Source: Arcuatula senhousia (taxonomy: Eukaryota > Mollusca > Bivalvia > Mytilida > Mytilidae). From it: a stretch of DNA of 64,000 nt. The position numbers and the translations under genes are program-made. The DNA lies in contig OZ020308.1 of assembly GCA_963971305.1 (NCBI GenBank), positions 18,199,092-18,263,091 on the forward strand, given 5' to 3'. The notes beneath the pieces were generated by a model that did no database searches, had not been told where the DNA came from, and saw only the letters and a list, made by a program, of their open reading frames with translations. Each line of letters starts with the position of its first letter. Position 1 is the stretch's first letter. Positions 45,928-58,711 of this stretch are shown one piece after another.

Positions 45928-46189
45928 GAGGGGTTCTCTTCCCCCGTTCCCCTCCCCCTCCACCCCCACTCCCCGCCCTCTCCACCTCCGCTCCCCGCCA
46001 CTCCCACCCCCTCTCCCCTCCACCTCAAACCCCGTACCCCCGTCCCCCTTGTCCGCCCCTGTACCCCCGCTCCCTGCCCCTTCCACCCCCGTTCCCCTCC
46101 CCTTCTACCCCCTCCCCGCCCTTTCTACACCCGTTCGCTGCCTCCTCAACCCCGGTACCACCGCCCCCCCCCCCCCTGTCCGCCCTCTC
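45928..46189 (+). mobile_element. C-rich minisatellite-like insertion with 6-bp flanking duplication
   Basis: About 260 bp of CCCCGCTCCCC/CTTCCACCCCC units begin GAGGGGTTCTCTTCCCCCG and end CTGTCCGCCCTCTC. ATGCAA lies immediately on both sides (45922-45927, 46190-46195). The host repeat around it (GAATAAGTGTATGC | ACAACCTAC) is uninterrupted at ~14169-14200 as GAATAAGTGTACGCGACACAACCTAC with one copy of the six-base site. Proline-rich and glycine-rich frames through it are low-complexity by-products. Confidence 0.8.
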
Positions 46190-47156
46190 ATGCAACACAA
46201 CCTACAATATAAACGACAAATTAAAAAATCCACAACAGAAAACAGCCAGCAAGCACTTCAGTACAATGAGTTGTAAAGTGTCTTCGAGGCCAGTTGAACA
46301 TCTACTTCCTGTCTTCCAAATGCTTAATGGTCGAGTTTGGGTATCATTAGCAGGACTCAGTGCACCCAGGGGGATACTCTCAAATATCATCTGTACATAG
46401 GCTCGGCAGAGAAACAAACACCCCAAAAACATACCCATTTTTTCACCCTTACCCCCAAAAATACTTGGCCGTCAAATACATTTGTACACCCAAAAATACC
46501 TGGTTAAAAATGCATATGATAAAAGGTCAGTTCATGTTGTAAATTCTGCATGTTTTAACTACCCGAAATCAATATCTTGGAATGATCAAACCCCATAAAA
46601 TTATCAAATTCAAAAATTTTGACCCCACAAAAATAGTTTTAGCCCATGTACAGGGCCATTTTTAGAGTACTCCCCCTCCCCACCCCTTTTGGAAGTGCAA
46701 TCCTTGTTTCTGGTTAAATTTGCTTTTGTATTTTCTTGAACGTTTTGGTCTTCTTTATTTATTACTGTGCTTGGAGAATTGAATTCAACTTTGATATTTC
46801 TATGATTTCTCCATCTATGTTGAAATAGTCTGTTTTCTTGATAATTCGGTGCTTACCGGCTTGCAGTGCAGTGAAAATGCTATTATGATTTCAAAAATGA
46901 ATGCATGATAGGAATATTTATTTAGCTATCTAATATAGACAATACACTGAATACATTGATTGACATGGTAAAGTGCAATTATTATATATAAGTGCATCAT
47001 TCAGACTATTTTACTACAAAGTCTTCATTATATGCATCATTTTGGTGAGAGAAAAAATCATATCCAACCCATTAATGTATCTATGAATATTCTGCTGTCA
47101 TATTTTCACATGTCTATCTACACTATCCCTCCATAACTATACTTTATAAACGTCTA

Positions 47157-47350
47157 TCATCTTCTGGTGAAAAGGACTGAAGAAAACAATGCGATGAAAA
47201 TCAAAACGGAAGATGCTTTAATGTTCATGCTAAGATTGTCCGCCGAGGTTGCTGTACTGTCAGCTTGGGTTGTAACTTCTACTGTTTCTGCTATTGTGGT
47301 TGCCGTTTCAATAGTAGTTGAAGCCTCTACTGAGATCATATTTAGAATAC
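47157..47350 (-). CDS. Putative terminal exon of a Thr-rich, GPI-anchored-type protein
   Basis: Read on the minus strand, the acceptor tttaccaacag opens a frame (phase 1 entry) of 63 codons ending in TGA/TAA-type stop. The exon has a Thr/Ala/Glu-rich stretch (ASTTIETATTIAETVEVTTQ), then NLSMNIKASS, and a hydrophobic tail VLIFIALFSSVLFTRR. Ser/Thr-rich spacer plus small-residue site plus hydrophobic end is the layout of a GPI-anchor signal, though a short membrane anchor is possible. An N-glycosylation sequon (NLS) is present. No signal-peptide exon was found to the right. It has the same entry phase and layout as the gene at 60328-62112. Low certainty: a single exon without a known family. 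Confidence 0.4.
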
Positions 47351-50300
47351 CTGTTGGTAAATAAAGATATTAACATGGATAAAGAAATTGAATCTAGAAA
47401 TATTCAAGAAGGTTGTTATATTTAATGCTGTAATAATCCTGGATTGGAACATACAATGAAAATTCTGTCTGTCAAAATTGGCAGGATTTCGCTAAACAGG
47501 AAGAAGTTGACGACAGACCTGAAATCGACCCCCACGTTATGGGACCCCATCCTGATTGCTGCATACCAAATATCTAGTGGCTGTGATAAGTATATGTAGA
47601 TGCTGAGAAAACTGTAACGAAAATTTCATCCCCGCCCGAATAAGACAGCAACCATTTTAAAACCCGTATTTTCACTCCATGAAATCCGGCTGAATTTTAA
47701 ATGCCTAAGAGGGTTTCAGGACACAGATTCCCACTTTTTCACAAACAAACGGAAGACAAACCAGTGGTATTCCCAAACATTTTACTAGAATATCTAACAC
47801 TAGCTTCCACTACAGTTTAAATTCGCTTGCCACATAAGAAATATACTGCTGTCTTGAATATCTAAATTTAGTTGGCCTATGTAGTTAACCCACGAAAGGA
47901 AAAATGGTCCATATTTAGAATTATCAATAATCAGTTGAATATTTTTTATAGTAGCACAGCACCTTGTTCCTAAGCTATTAAATTTTAAAATACCATGCAT
48001 GTGACATTAATTTGAAAAAGGAAAAAAAATAGAATAAGCAAAATCGTCAAATTGTTAAAAAAGTTTAAGCACTTTTTCCAATAATTATATACCCAATATG
48101 CTTGAAATGAAAGCATGTCGAATACTACGTCCTTCAGACTATAAAAGTACATGGGAATATTTTGTTTAAAACTATCGGGATAACTTTTCTGATGATTTAT
48201 TGTAAAAGGCAATTTTGTCCGGATTTCACGGGAAATATTATTAGTAACAATTTTCTCGGAAGCAGCTTATTAGTCTTTGGATCTTCGGTATGCAGCATTA
48301 GCATAAGGTTCAATACCCATACAGGTCTGGTGCTCACCTACTTCCTGTTGAAACGGAACCCGGCTTTTTTGAAAGATTTTTGACAAATGCAGCAGCAGTT
48401 TTGATCAACAATTCGACGGAAAACCCATTCAATTGGATGAGGAACATTATTTCCTTTTTACTTGGAAGTCAAAGTTCCAAAGTATAGTAATGGCTTTCGA
48501 AAAAATCAATCCGCGTTTTTCCCCCGAGACGTATAACCTCTCCTTTTGTGCATTCGCTCTCCGGTAGAAGTGTATTTATTTTTTTTGGTCAACGAGCTTT
48601 CTTATCTATGTTAGTATAACCCCTTATTATTATTTGATTTGTTTATTTATTTCGTTTTAAATGATGATATAGTATAATCTATTTGCTATATTTTCATAAC
48701 CATTTTTGTGTATCATGTGACTTTACTCCCCTGTGCGATAATAAAATATATTTTATTCATTTAGTACTCCTGTTGGCCCTTACAGATATTAACTAGAAAG
48801 ATTTATTGAAGACGCAGGCAGGGATTTGTTCAATAATTAAATACTTGTTATCCTTAAGGGTATCTTTTTTACAAGGAGGCATCCGAATTGGCACACTGAC
48901 TTAGGCTACCCCACTTGTTTCTAAGGAAACGAATTTCTTAATCTAGAGGTCGTTTCATCACAAAGAATTATTAAGTTCCTGTACCAAATTTGACATCCCC
49001 AAAGCGATTGAATACTTTCTTTAACTTTTTTCAGTTTATCTTTCTAAACCAGAGAGGGAAATAAATAAGAGCATTGTACTTTGCTCACATTTTACAAAAT
49101 ACTTACATATTAGTAAAGTCAATGCTGTTAATCTTCTAATTAGGTTCATCTGGAAAAAAAATGATGAGCAACTATTTTACACGCTCTTTTTAACATAAAC
49201 ACGTTGAATTATCAAAACAAGAATATGTCCAAAAGACATACTGCCTCATCTCACAATATTTGGGACGGACGGACAGACCCGAACACTATATGGCCCCCTA
49301 CTTAACTAACCAAAATCCACATAAAAAACCTGCGTTATAGTATTTTTTCGTATGGTACATAATGGATGTAGGCATGACAACTTGTATAAGTACTTATATT
49401 ATTTAGTATTACATGTGTAGTAGCTAAATAAACTGTTCATTAAAATACTCAATTATCTCAGGTAGTTTTCAGTGGCGGACCCAGAAATTTTACTCCCATT
49501 TACTACATGTCGAGCTTAACCAATGAAAAAGTCCAGTCTGATTTTAATGAACCATATAATTTTTATTGGCCAACGCAAGACGTTTTACCTATAAATCAAA
49601 TTATTTACTACTTTCCTAACCACCTATTAAATCATTATAATGTTAGGGTCGGCATGACAAACCCAGAAAGTAAATAGAGGGTTCAATTAACTTTTTGTGA
49701 TTTTAAGCCAAATAAAACAAAAACTCCCGATAAAAGCAATAAAATGGCTATGACTCCTTCAAGTGTTATTACATTTCTGTCCCAAATTTAATGTCGGTCA
49801 GATCTTGAAGTGTTGATAACTCTGAACCTCTGCCAGGAGTTGACGGTGTTTGAATTATTTGCAAAGCATGCTTCTTAATCTAAAAAAAAATGTTCTTGTT
49901 TGGGAAAGATAGACCAAACTCACCACATCAGATCCGTACAGGACACATGAAGAATTGTGATGGTTTCAGATGAGAATATTTTATTTTATAAGTTGAACAG
50001 TAGAAAGTAACAAAGATGTCGAAAAAGACCCTAAAAAAACTCCTACCTGAGTTCGTTAAAATTATAGTATAATAGATCAAAAATCATTTAATCTCCTATC
50101 AGAATGTGAAAAGATACACGGTTTTGTGTTCTTCACAAAAAATAATGCATGCTGTTTGAGTATGAACCCAATTTTGTATTTTCAGTATGAAAAGTGACAT
50201 GTTTTTTTCTGGCGGATTTAATTAAAATCCCCATATAACTTCTCTGAGCAGGATACCCCAGTAAACATACAAGCCAGGTATGGTTACTGTCGTGGTGCAG

Positions 50301-52670
50301 GAAAATATTGAAGATTTTAACTTGTATCAAGACATTTATCTAGCTCCTAAACTCAGCTAAATGTAGATCGGTGCTGATAACGTTTTCCTTACAAGAACTT
50401 TGATATCTGAAACACTTGAGAGCGATTTGCAAAAGTGTCACGGCTTGATCTCTATTGATGTTCTATTTTAGTAATTGCGGCCTTTTTTTTGAAAGATCAG
50501 GAGCTGTTCTTGACCAAAGACTACGACTAAGAAACTTTATTTGAAGTCGGGTTAATACAAACTGAATAAACGTAAGCTCTATAGAGCTTTTTGCCGACAA
50601 ACAAATAACAACACATAAATGGATACAACCTAAAACACAAGGCAAATTAAAGTGAAATAGTAAGCGGCATGCAGGCGAGCACATAAAATGCATATATGTA
50701 TACTAAGCTGTACACATACTTTGTTAAAACAAATAAGCATAAAAGTACAGTAGCACATTAAGTAAAACAAAGCACATGCAGTCAAGCACACAAAGAAACT
50801 AATGCAAAAAGCATATAGGACAATATTTGACACCTCCTGTGAGGTAAAAAGTGTCGAGTACAGGAAGTGCAACAAACCTTTGACTTATTCATCAACAATG
50901 ATAAAATTCGAAACTCACTTTATTTTAGTATGACAAAAATATCGTTTTGTGATTTGAAGACCTAAATATATACAGCACCGATCTTTCTTTCATTACATTT
51001 TTCAATACTATTTTGGGTTTTATCAATTTTTTTGCTTTCCTCGCTGAAGATTGAAAGAAAAATAATAAGAAACAGTGGCGGATATGAGTGCTTTGGTGTT
51101 TCATAAGTTGAGTTTCGGTTTAAATGCTACTGATGAGAGGTTACTCCTTGAAATATCGATATATAGCATATCCAAATTAACCGTTTATACCCGCGTTTTG
51201 GTATTTGTAATTTTGAGCCCCCTTTTCCTCCAACGGTTTCGCAATTTTTGTGTCGATTTGCAGCAAAATTGGTCTTGAACTCCACCTCGCCTTTTTGCAA
51301 TCAGTGTACTGAAGGCAGAACCTCCTCCAAAAAATCTTTTGATCTTTTCTTGAGAAAAGACAAAACAAACCCCCCAAAAAATATTTATAATTATAAAAAG
51401 TCTTACCGTTACTTCAAGATCTTGCGGGGCAACTTTTGAATTGACTGCATTAAGCCATGCAAAAAACTTACATATAGGGTCAAATGTTAATTTTTCAAAA
51501 ATAAAGAATTTATTGTGTGCATTTATATTGCGTATGAAAGATCAGATACTAAGTACGAAAACAATGGATTTGTATAAATGAAGACCGTTTATTTTAAAAT
51601 CCAAGTATCACATCATCACATCTTTGTTTAGTTATGTTGGTTGTCAAAATAGTAGAGGGTGTTACGGCGCTTAGAAAAATACCTATTATGTAGTGAAGAT
51701 GGTGCTTGTCTTAATTTAGATACCAATCATGTTCTCACTTAAGTGGACGGCCTTGGATTCATTCAAGAAATGGCGAAATTTATCTGTACCTTGAAAATCC
51801 ATTAATTCACATTATCTCGCATTGTAAAAGTTTTATCCCATATGAAACCTTCAAAACAATGTGAACATTGCGATTGCGTAAAAAAAAGATTCCAGGAATC
51901 TTAAAAAAAAAGAATCTAAGAAATGAAAAGTTTGGTGACTTTGAGCATCCCTATGACCGACTGGCAACTCTAAAAACTATGATAGTTTTGGGGGTACTTA
52001 CCATTCTAAACACCGAACAAGTCCCTATGTCATGAACAAATCAAATGTTAATCTTTCTCACCAGGACCGTTTCTAAAAAATCATGACCTTAATGCTCAAA
52101 TATTCCCATGCTCTGTCGAGAGTACGTTATTAATCTTAGTATTTACTTACAAATACAAAAATGACAATATTATTACCATGATAAATAAAGATTTATACTG
52201 ATCCAAACATTTTGCATCATAAAAATATTTAGCTTACATTGTATCAAAATTTGATTACTTAACGATGCACTTTTTTATATAATGATCGGATTAAAAAGAC
52301 ATTTTTAGGTTGGGATTTAAAAATGCATTGTGCAAATAAGTTGTGATGATTAAAAAGATAGGAAAATCTAACACATTTTATATGCAACAATGTTGTATGT
52401 TTATTCGGATAACTGACTCTTATTATAGTTAAACATTATGGCAATATCCTTTTTAAAATAATTGCCAAGTACAAGTTTATTGAAGACCATAGAAAGTTGG
52501 GTTTTTTTTGGAAGGGGGGGGGGATACCAAATATTTGGTGCATCATCTGCAGTAACCTTTATTTAACAAGCAAACAAACTTTTTCATTCACCAAATCAGG
52601 AGCCCACGAAGGGCAATTAAAGTTACATAACATAAGAAGAGAAGATCATGATTGACGACGTCGGTTCTTT
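47351..52670. other. Intergenic or intronic, no gene recognised
   Basis: AT-rich with short random frames only. A fragment related to the 38329-38811 MITE lies near 49205-49310 (CCAAAAGACATACTGCCTCA, GGGACGGACGGACAGACCCG). A G-run of about 10 lies at ~52517. Hydrophobic frames at ~50463-50875 look like AT-rich translation, not a protein. Confidence 0.5.
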
Positions 52671-53890
52671 AGCTCACCTGGCCAAAGGCCATGTGAGCTT
52701 ATGCCATCACTATGCGTCCGTCGTCGTCCGTCGTCTGTCGTCGTCTGTCGTCGTCCGTTAACAATTTCAAAAATCTTCTCCTCTGAAACCACTAAACCAA
52801 TTAGCTGAAACTTTGCAGGAATGGTATATGACATGTTGGCAACAAACGATCCTCATTTTGAAATGATTCGTTAAAAAACATGGCTGCTGTTACTAAAAAT
52901 AGAACATAGGGTAAAACCACTTAAAATGGCTTATAACGCAGCAACCATAACAGATAGAAAAAATCCGAAGAATCTTAGGCTCTTCGGAATCGAAAGCTCT
53001 ACAAAAGTCTCCATTGGGTTGAAGTTGTCAAAGGAACCCTAATAGGGGTTATGGCCCTTTAAAGGTAAAAAAAGATGACCCCTTATAGGGGTTACAGTCC
53101 CTTAAAGGCAAAAAATCTTGTTTTTGGCCTATAGAATGAAAACTATTGCAGATAGAGAAAAGTTGTTGCTTGCTTAAATGTTCAGCTCATTTAGCTCTAC
53201 AAAAGTCTCCTTAAGGTCGAAGTTGTCACATGACCCATTATAGGGGTTACAGCCCCCTCAAAGGCGAAAAATAATATTGTTGGCCTATAAAATGAAAGCT
53301 ATTGCAGATAGAGAAAAGTTGTTGCGTGTTTAAATGTTCAGCTCATTTAGCTCGAGATCTACAAAAGTCTTCATAGGATCGAAGTTGATACATGACCCCT
53401 TATAGGAGTTACATCCCCTTTAAGGCGAGCAATAGTGTTTTTGGCCTATAAAATGAAAACTAATGCAGATAGAGAAAAGTTGTTGCTTGCCTAAATGTTC
53501 AGCTCATTTAGCTCTATAAAAGTCGTCATGGGGTTGAAGTTGTCACATGACCCCTTATAGGGGTAACAGTCCCTTAAAGGCGAAAAATAGTGTTTTTGGC
53601 CTATAGAATGAAAACTATTGAAGATGGAGAAAAGTTGTTGCTTGCCTAAATGTTCAGCTCATTTAGCTCTATAAAAGTCGTCATGGGGTCGAAGTTGTCA
53701 CATGACCCCTTATAGGGGTAACCGTCCCTTAAAGGCGAAAAATAGTGTTTTTGGCCTATAGAATGAAAACTATTGCAGATAGGGAAAAGCTGTTTCTTGC
53801 TTAAATGTTCAGCTCATTTAGCTCTACAAAGTTCTTCATAGGGTTGATATTAAGACCAGGTGAGCGATTCAGGCTCCTGGGAGCCTCTTG
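52671..53890 (+). mobile_element. Helitron-like satellite carrier, intergenic copy
   Basis: AGCTCACCTGGCCAAAGGCC hairpin, CGTCGTCTGTCGTC microsatellite, CTTCTCCTCTGAAACC block, about five ~155-160-bp monomers, and the 3' hairpin GGCTCCTGGGAGCC followed by TCTTG. It is more diverged than the intronic copies (for example AAACCACTAAACCAATTAGC in the unique block). Confidence 0.87.
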
Positions 53891-54659
53891 TTTAAATGAA
53901 TACTACATGTACAAATGAACTTTGGTGCTCATAGCAGGTGTTCCGTAAACATTTTGTAAAGGAAATGAAAGTAATAAAAGAATACCAAAATTGGAGGATC
54001 AATCTCAATGTCCAAGAAAAAAGACAAAGCAAGGAAAACATACCGAAAATATTGAAGATTGCAATGGTCCTGGCTTGGTTCGGGCGTTTCAAAAGAAATG
54101 ACGGGTACGTAACATCAGGTTTTATGATGCGCCAAACCTATCTCCAGAATTTCCGAGTACTTTGACGATTGATATTTATAGTACAAATTACGGAATACAT
54201 GGAGGGACAACAAAGGCCTATGTAATACTCATTTGTAATTCAAACCTAGTATATTTGACTTTTGGTCTTGCATGCAAATATTTGAAACTGTGTAATATAT
54301 TAATATCTTAATAAACCGATTCAAGCGTTGGTAACACTAATTTGATGATTGATCATGCAAATGTCTACTGAATAACCTTATTATACAATACAGAACAGTG
54401 TAGATTTTATCAGAAAATAACGATTTTGAAATAGTTGGCCAATAGCATGAAAAGCATGTAAACATAAGACGACTAGGACAATGGTAATGACAAAGGAACC
54501 CGAACGTCATATTGCACTACGCCTTACTTCTTTTGTTGATGGTTTATGCAGATCTATTTTATTAAATCATATAGGATAAGATAAGAGGTTTAATGTTAAT
54601 TATACCGTGGTAAATATGCCCTCGGATGCGCTACGCTTGTCGATAAAGTGACCAGCATA

Positions 54660-55461
54660 GTAAGGGACCGACCATTTAACTTTACGGGATGGCTTGTTTT
54701 TTTCCAAAAAAATATTTTGAATCTGATTTGTGATGAAAAAAAAAATTAGACAGCAGATGATAAGAAAAAATCTACAGTAGGATTTCTGCCATATAAAATG
54801 ATGCAAATAATTGAAAAAAAAAATTTGTCGCCACACTGTTTTTCGTACGGAGTCCGGATAGGGGCATACAAAGAAAATAAAAATATGTTGGGGCAATATT
54901 TTGTGCGTACAATATAATATAATATAATGTGCACAGAAAATGAATATAATGTGCACAGAAAATGAATATAATGTGCGCACAACATATTTTTTTCTTTGTA
55001 TGTCCGTATCCGGGCTCCGTAGAAATTTGCATTTATTCGTCTTTTTAAATCTACGTTAAAAGGTTTATATAAAACGTATGTAGGACAAATAAAACACTTA
55101 CTCCGCTTTCCGTTCTGTTTTCCGTTTCCATTCCGCATTCTTTTTCCGCGTTTTAGTAACACCCATTGTGCCCACATGATATGATATTATGCGCACATTA
55201 TATTTTATGTTGTGCGCACATTATACATGTATTATATTGGGCGCACATCACATATTGGGCGCATATCATATTGAATTGTGCGAACATCATAATTATATTG
55301 TCCGCTCAAAATAATATCAGGTGCACACAAAATAGATATAATATGCGCACAACATGTTACTATGTCGCTATCCGGGCTTCTCTTTATTTTCTATTCGTAT
55401 TTGTGGGAAAATCTTTTCTGAAAAAGAAGTCCCCCTTCAGGTTTAATGGTCGGTCCCTAAC
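54660..55461. mobile_element. Inverted-repeat element with subterminal GTGCGCAC arrays
   Basis: TAAGGGACCGACCATTTAAC (54661-54680) and GTTTAATGGTCGGTCCCTAA (55441-55460) are inverted ends. Inside, on both sides, are ATAATGTGCGCAC-type motifs in opposite orientation and the pair GTCCGTATCCGGGCTCCGTA / CGCTATCCGGGCTTCTC. No transposase is seen. Confidence 0.8.
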
Positions 55462-56397
55462 CTAAAATCGGACCAGATATAGGCCACATTGCTCATAAAA
55501 GGGTTAAATAAGCATGGAAGAGGTGATAAAACAGATGAATATAATATATATCCCATCATACATCATGTACTCTGTTACACACACTAGATTAAACCTACGA
55601 GGAGGTATCAGTTATATTTTTATATATATTCTGCAGGCGGCGTTGCCTTCCATGTTACAGTACGGGTTCGACTCCCGCACTGGTACGGTATTAAAGGCTT
55701 CGTCTTACACTGGGAAAGAGAATCGAATCCGAGGACAGTTAACAAATAAAAAGACAACTGGAGAACAAAGACAAACAGCATCTAATCCTAGTCTGGTGTC
55801 TACTTTTTTCTCATATTGTTATCTTCTTTTTGTCAAAAATCATTCACCGTTTAAATCTTTTTGGACTGTATTCATTTTGCCAGCGATATATGTTTCATTT
55901 CCTATTTATTACATAAGTACAGCTTATATGAATAAAAAAGTGGTAGATTTAATCAAGTGGATAAAATTAGCATTGTGCAACCAACAGCTACGCTGTCTTG
56001 ATTTAAAACATTTAAAAGTGCAAAAAGTTCTTAACCCATTCTTATTTGTGGACAGTTTAAATACATAGTGCTTTGGGCATGTTCAATTTTGTTTCGATAT
56101 CAGATCACCAATAGATGGTTTTCTCTGTTCAACTTAGTGAAGCTTCTTTCCTGGGTTTGCTTGCTAGCTACGGTATCGATTCGTGCATTTAATATATGCG
56201 ACTTTCCTCAGTTCCCAAGTGTTAGCCTTAGCCAGTGTAATACCATACCCCGTGATGTTGTTACCGTAAATAGTTGATCGAACTTGAACTAAGTTGTTTC
56301 AAAGTGGCACAAAAACGGACTGAAATATCCAAATTATGACAAAAAACTAACAGGATATTCTTTGGAAAATTTGCAATACATTGATGTAAAATAAAGG

Positions 56398-56616
56398 GGA
56401 TGGACAGTGGGGTCCTCTTCCCCCGCTCACCGCCCCTCCATCCCCGCTCCCCGTCCCTTCTACCCCGTTCCCCGCCACCTCAACCCCGGTACCCCCGTCT
56501 CTCCTGTCCGCCTCCATACCCCCGCTCCCCGTCCCTTCCACCCCGTCCCCCGCCCTCTCTTCCCACGCTCCCCGCCCCCTCAACCCCCGTATCCCCGTCC
56601 CCCTGTCCGCCCCCTC
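56398..56616 (+). mobile_element. C-rich minisatellite-like insertion (duplication copy 1)
   Basis: 219 bp of CCCCGCTCCCCGTCCCTTC-type units start GGATGGACAGTGGGGTCCTC and end CTGTCCGCCCCCTC. ATAAAGG flanks both sides (56391-56397, 56617-56623). The edge sequence resembles the 45928 copy, but the flank is unrelated. Confidence 0.77.
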
Positions 56617-57105
56617 ATAAAGGATGTGTAATGGTCTTCGGTTTTAAGATACGGTTTGGTAAATATTTCATGCCTATGCGTGAAATCCCTATAGAATCTA
56701 ACCAGAATTGACGTTACGCTTTACAACGACGGATTTTCAGTGTACAGGTTTTCTATCGTAACGACCTTTACTTTCTAGTTGTTAACCTTCCTGACTAACG
56801 ACAAAGCTTCTGTCCGCTTCAGTTAACCAAGCGAACGGTACACAACTAACACATTATTCCAGAGAATGTGGTATGTGTGTATACTAGTATATGATTTTCC
56901 TGGCACCTCTCATATGTCAAGAAAACTGCTCCGTTTTGATGTAGGCACCATTTGCTCGTAGAAAAAAATCGCTAATTCGGGTTTTCGATTAAGCACAGAT
57001 TGTCAACTTTATAACGGGTTTTGTATAAAAGTTTCTCTAGGTCAGGATATCCGTTGATATTTTCTTAATGCGTGATTACAAATTCTAAAATACGAACAGC
57101 TTTTT

Positions 57106-57647
57106 AGCATCTGAGCTATTACCATCACTTGGCGTCCGTCGTTGTCGTCTGTCGTCGTCGTCGTCTGTTAACAATTTTTCAAAAATCTTCTCCTCTGAAA
57201 CTACTGAACAGAATTTAATGAAACTTGGTATGAATGATCCTTAGGGTGTCCTGCACTAAAGCTGGGTTTCGATTTTTGATCTACAAAAAACATGGCCACC
57301 GTTACTAAAAATAGACCAGGGGGGTCAGACTACTGTTTTTGGCTTGTAAATCAAAAAGTATAAGAGATAGATGAAATCTGATGTCACTTTACTGCTTCAT
57401 CATCAAAAGTTCAACAAAAGTCTCCATTTGGTCGAAGTTGTCAGATAATCCCTTATTGGGGTTACAGCCCCTTAAAGTTGAAAAACAGTATTTTTTCATG
57501 TTTTTGGCTTATAGAATTAATGAACACTATTGCAGATAGAGAAAAGCTGTTGCTTGCTTAAATGTTCAGCTTATTCAGCTCTATAAAGTTCTTCTTATGG
57601 TTGACACCAAGACCACGTGAGCGATTCAGGCTCCCGGGACCCTCTTG
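57106..57647 (+). mobile_element. Short satellite-carrier copy (duplication copy 1)
   Basis: The 5' hairpin is reduced to AGCATCTGAGCTATT. GTC microsatellite, CTTCTCCTCTGAAACTACTG, AAAAACATGGCCACC, one to two monomers, then CACGTGAGCGATTCAGGCTC and CCCGGGACCCTCTTG. The 3' hairpin is weakened. Confidence 0.85.
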
Positions 57648-58711
57648 TTAAATTCTCCAATCAAACCGTATGGTGTGCATTACCGCCGGTCATGTTGATC
57701 CAAGAGTAAAAACATTTTCGATGTTATATTTGCAAAACGAAGTCCCCCTTCAGGTTTAATGGTCGGTCCCTAACCTAAAATCGGACCAGATATAGGCCAC
57801 ATTGCCCATAAAAGGGTTAAATAAGCATGGAAGAGGTGATAAAACAGATGAATATAATATATATCCCATCATACATCATGTACTCTGTTACACACACTAG
57901 ATTAAACCTACGAGGAGGTATCAGTTATATTTTTATATATATTCTGCAGGCGGCGTTGCCTTCCATGTTACAGTACGGGTTCGACTCCCGCACTGGTACG
58001 GTATTAAAGGCTTCGTCTTACACTGGGGAAGAGAATCGAATCCGAGGACAGTTAACAAATAAAACGACAACTGGAGAACAAAGACAAACAGCATCTAATC
58101 CTAGTCTGGTGTCTACTTTTTTCTCATATTGTTATCTTCTTTTTGTCAAAAATCATTCACCGTTTAAATCTTTTTGGACTGTTTTCATTTTGCCAGCGAT
58201 ATATGTTTCATTTCCTATTTATTACATAAGTACAGCTTATATGAATAAAAAAGTGGTAGATTTAATCAAGTGGATAAAATTAGCATTGTGCAACCAACAG
58301 CTACGCTGTCTTGATTTAAAACATTTAAAAAGTGCAAAAAGTTCTTAACCCATTCTTATTTGTGGACAGTTTAAATACATAGTGCTTTGGGCATGTTCAA
58401 TTTTGTTTCGATATCAGATCACCAATAGATGGTTTTCTCTGTTCAACTTAGTGAAGCTTCTTTCCTGGGTTTGCTTGCTAGCTACGGTATCGATTCGTGC
58501 ATTTAATATATGCGACTTTCCTCAGTTCCCAAGTGTTAGCCTTAGCCAGTGTAATACCATACCCCGTGATGTTGTTACCGTAAATAGTTGATCGAACTTG
58601 AACTAAGTTGTTTCAAAGTGGCACAAAAACGGACTGAAATATCCAAATTATGACAAAAAACTAACAGGATATTCTTTGGAAAATTTGCAATACATTGATG
58701 TAAAATAAAGG

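Larger units (their letters stand above)
55426..57738 (+). repeat. 2.31-kb tandem duplication, copy 1
   Basis: This sequence is repeated almost base for base at 57739-60052 (offset 2313, 2314 after one indel). It contains an open frame of 184 codons (55514-56068), a C-rich insertion and a truncated satellite carrier. Copy 1 starts inside the right terminus of the element at 54660-55461. Confidence 0.96.

Noticed and set aside
45907..46400. Overlapping proline-rich (plus) and glycine-rich (minus) open frames
   Set aside because: All frames are open because the DNA is a C-rich repeat without stops. The same happens at 56400-56711 and 58714-59025. No start context, splice sites or domain.
50463..50875. 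Hydrophobic minus-strand frames resembling membrane segments
   Set aside because: AT-rich translation product without start context, splice sites or similarity.
53892..54092. Signal-like frame on the minus strand considered as first exon for the 47157 exon
   Set aside because: Begins at a TTG, lacks an ATG in context, and is 6.5 kb away with no supporting junction.
55514..56068. 184-codon open frame in the duplicated unit
   Set aside because: Ends differently in the second copy because of a one-base shift, passes through a B-box-like motif, and has no recognisable domain. The two copies show amino-acid changes without sign of constraint.
56068..56277. Short frame following the 184-codon frame, repeated at 58382-58591
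   Set aside because: Conserved only because the DNA was recently duplicated; no domain.
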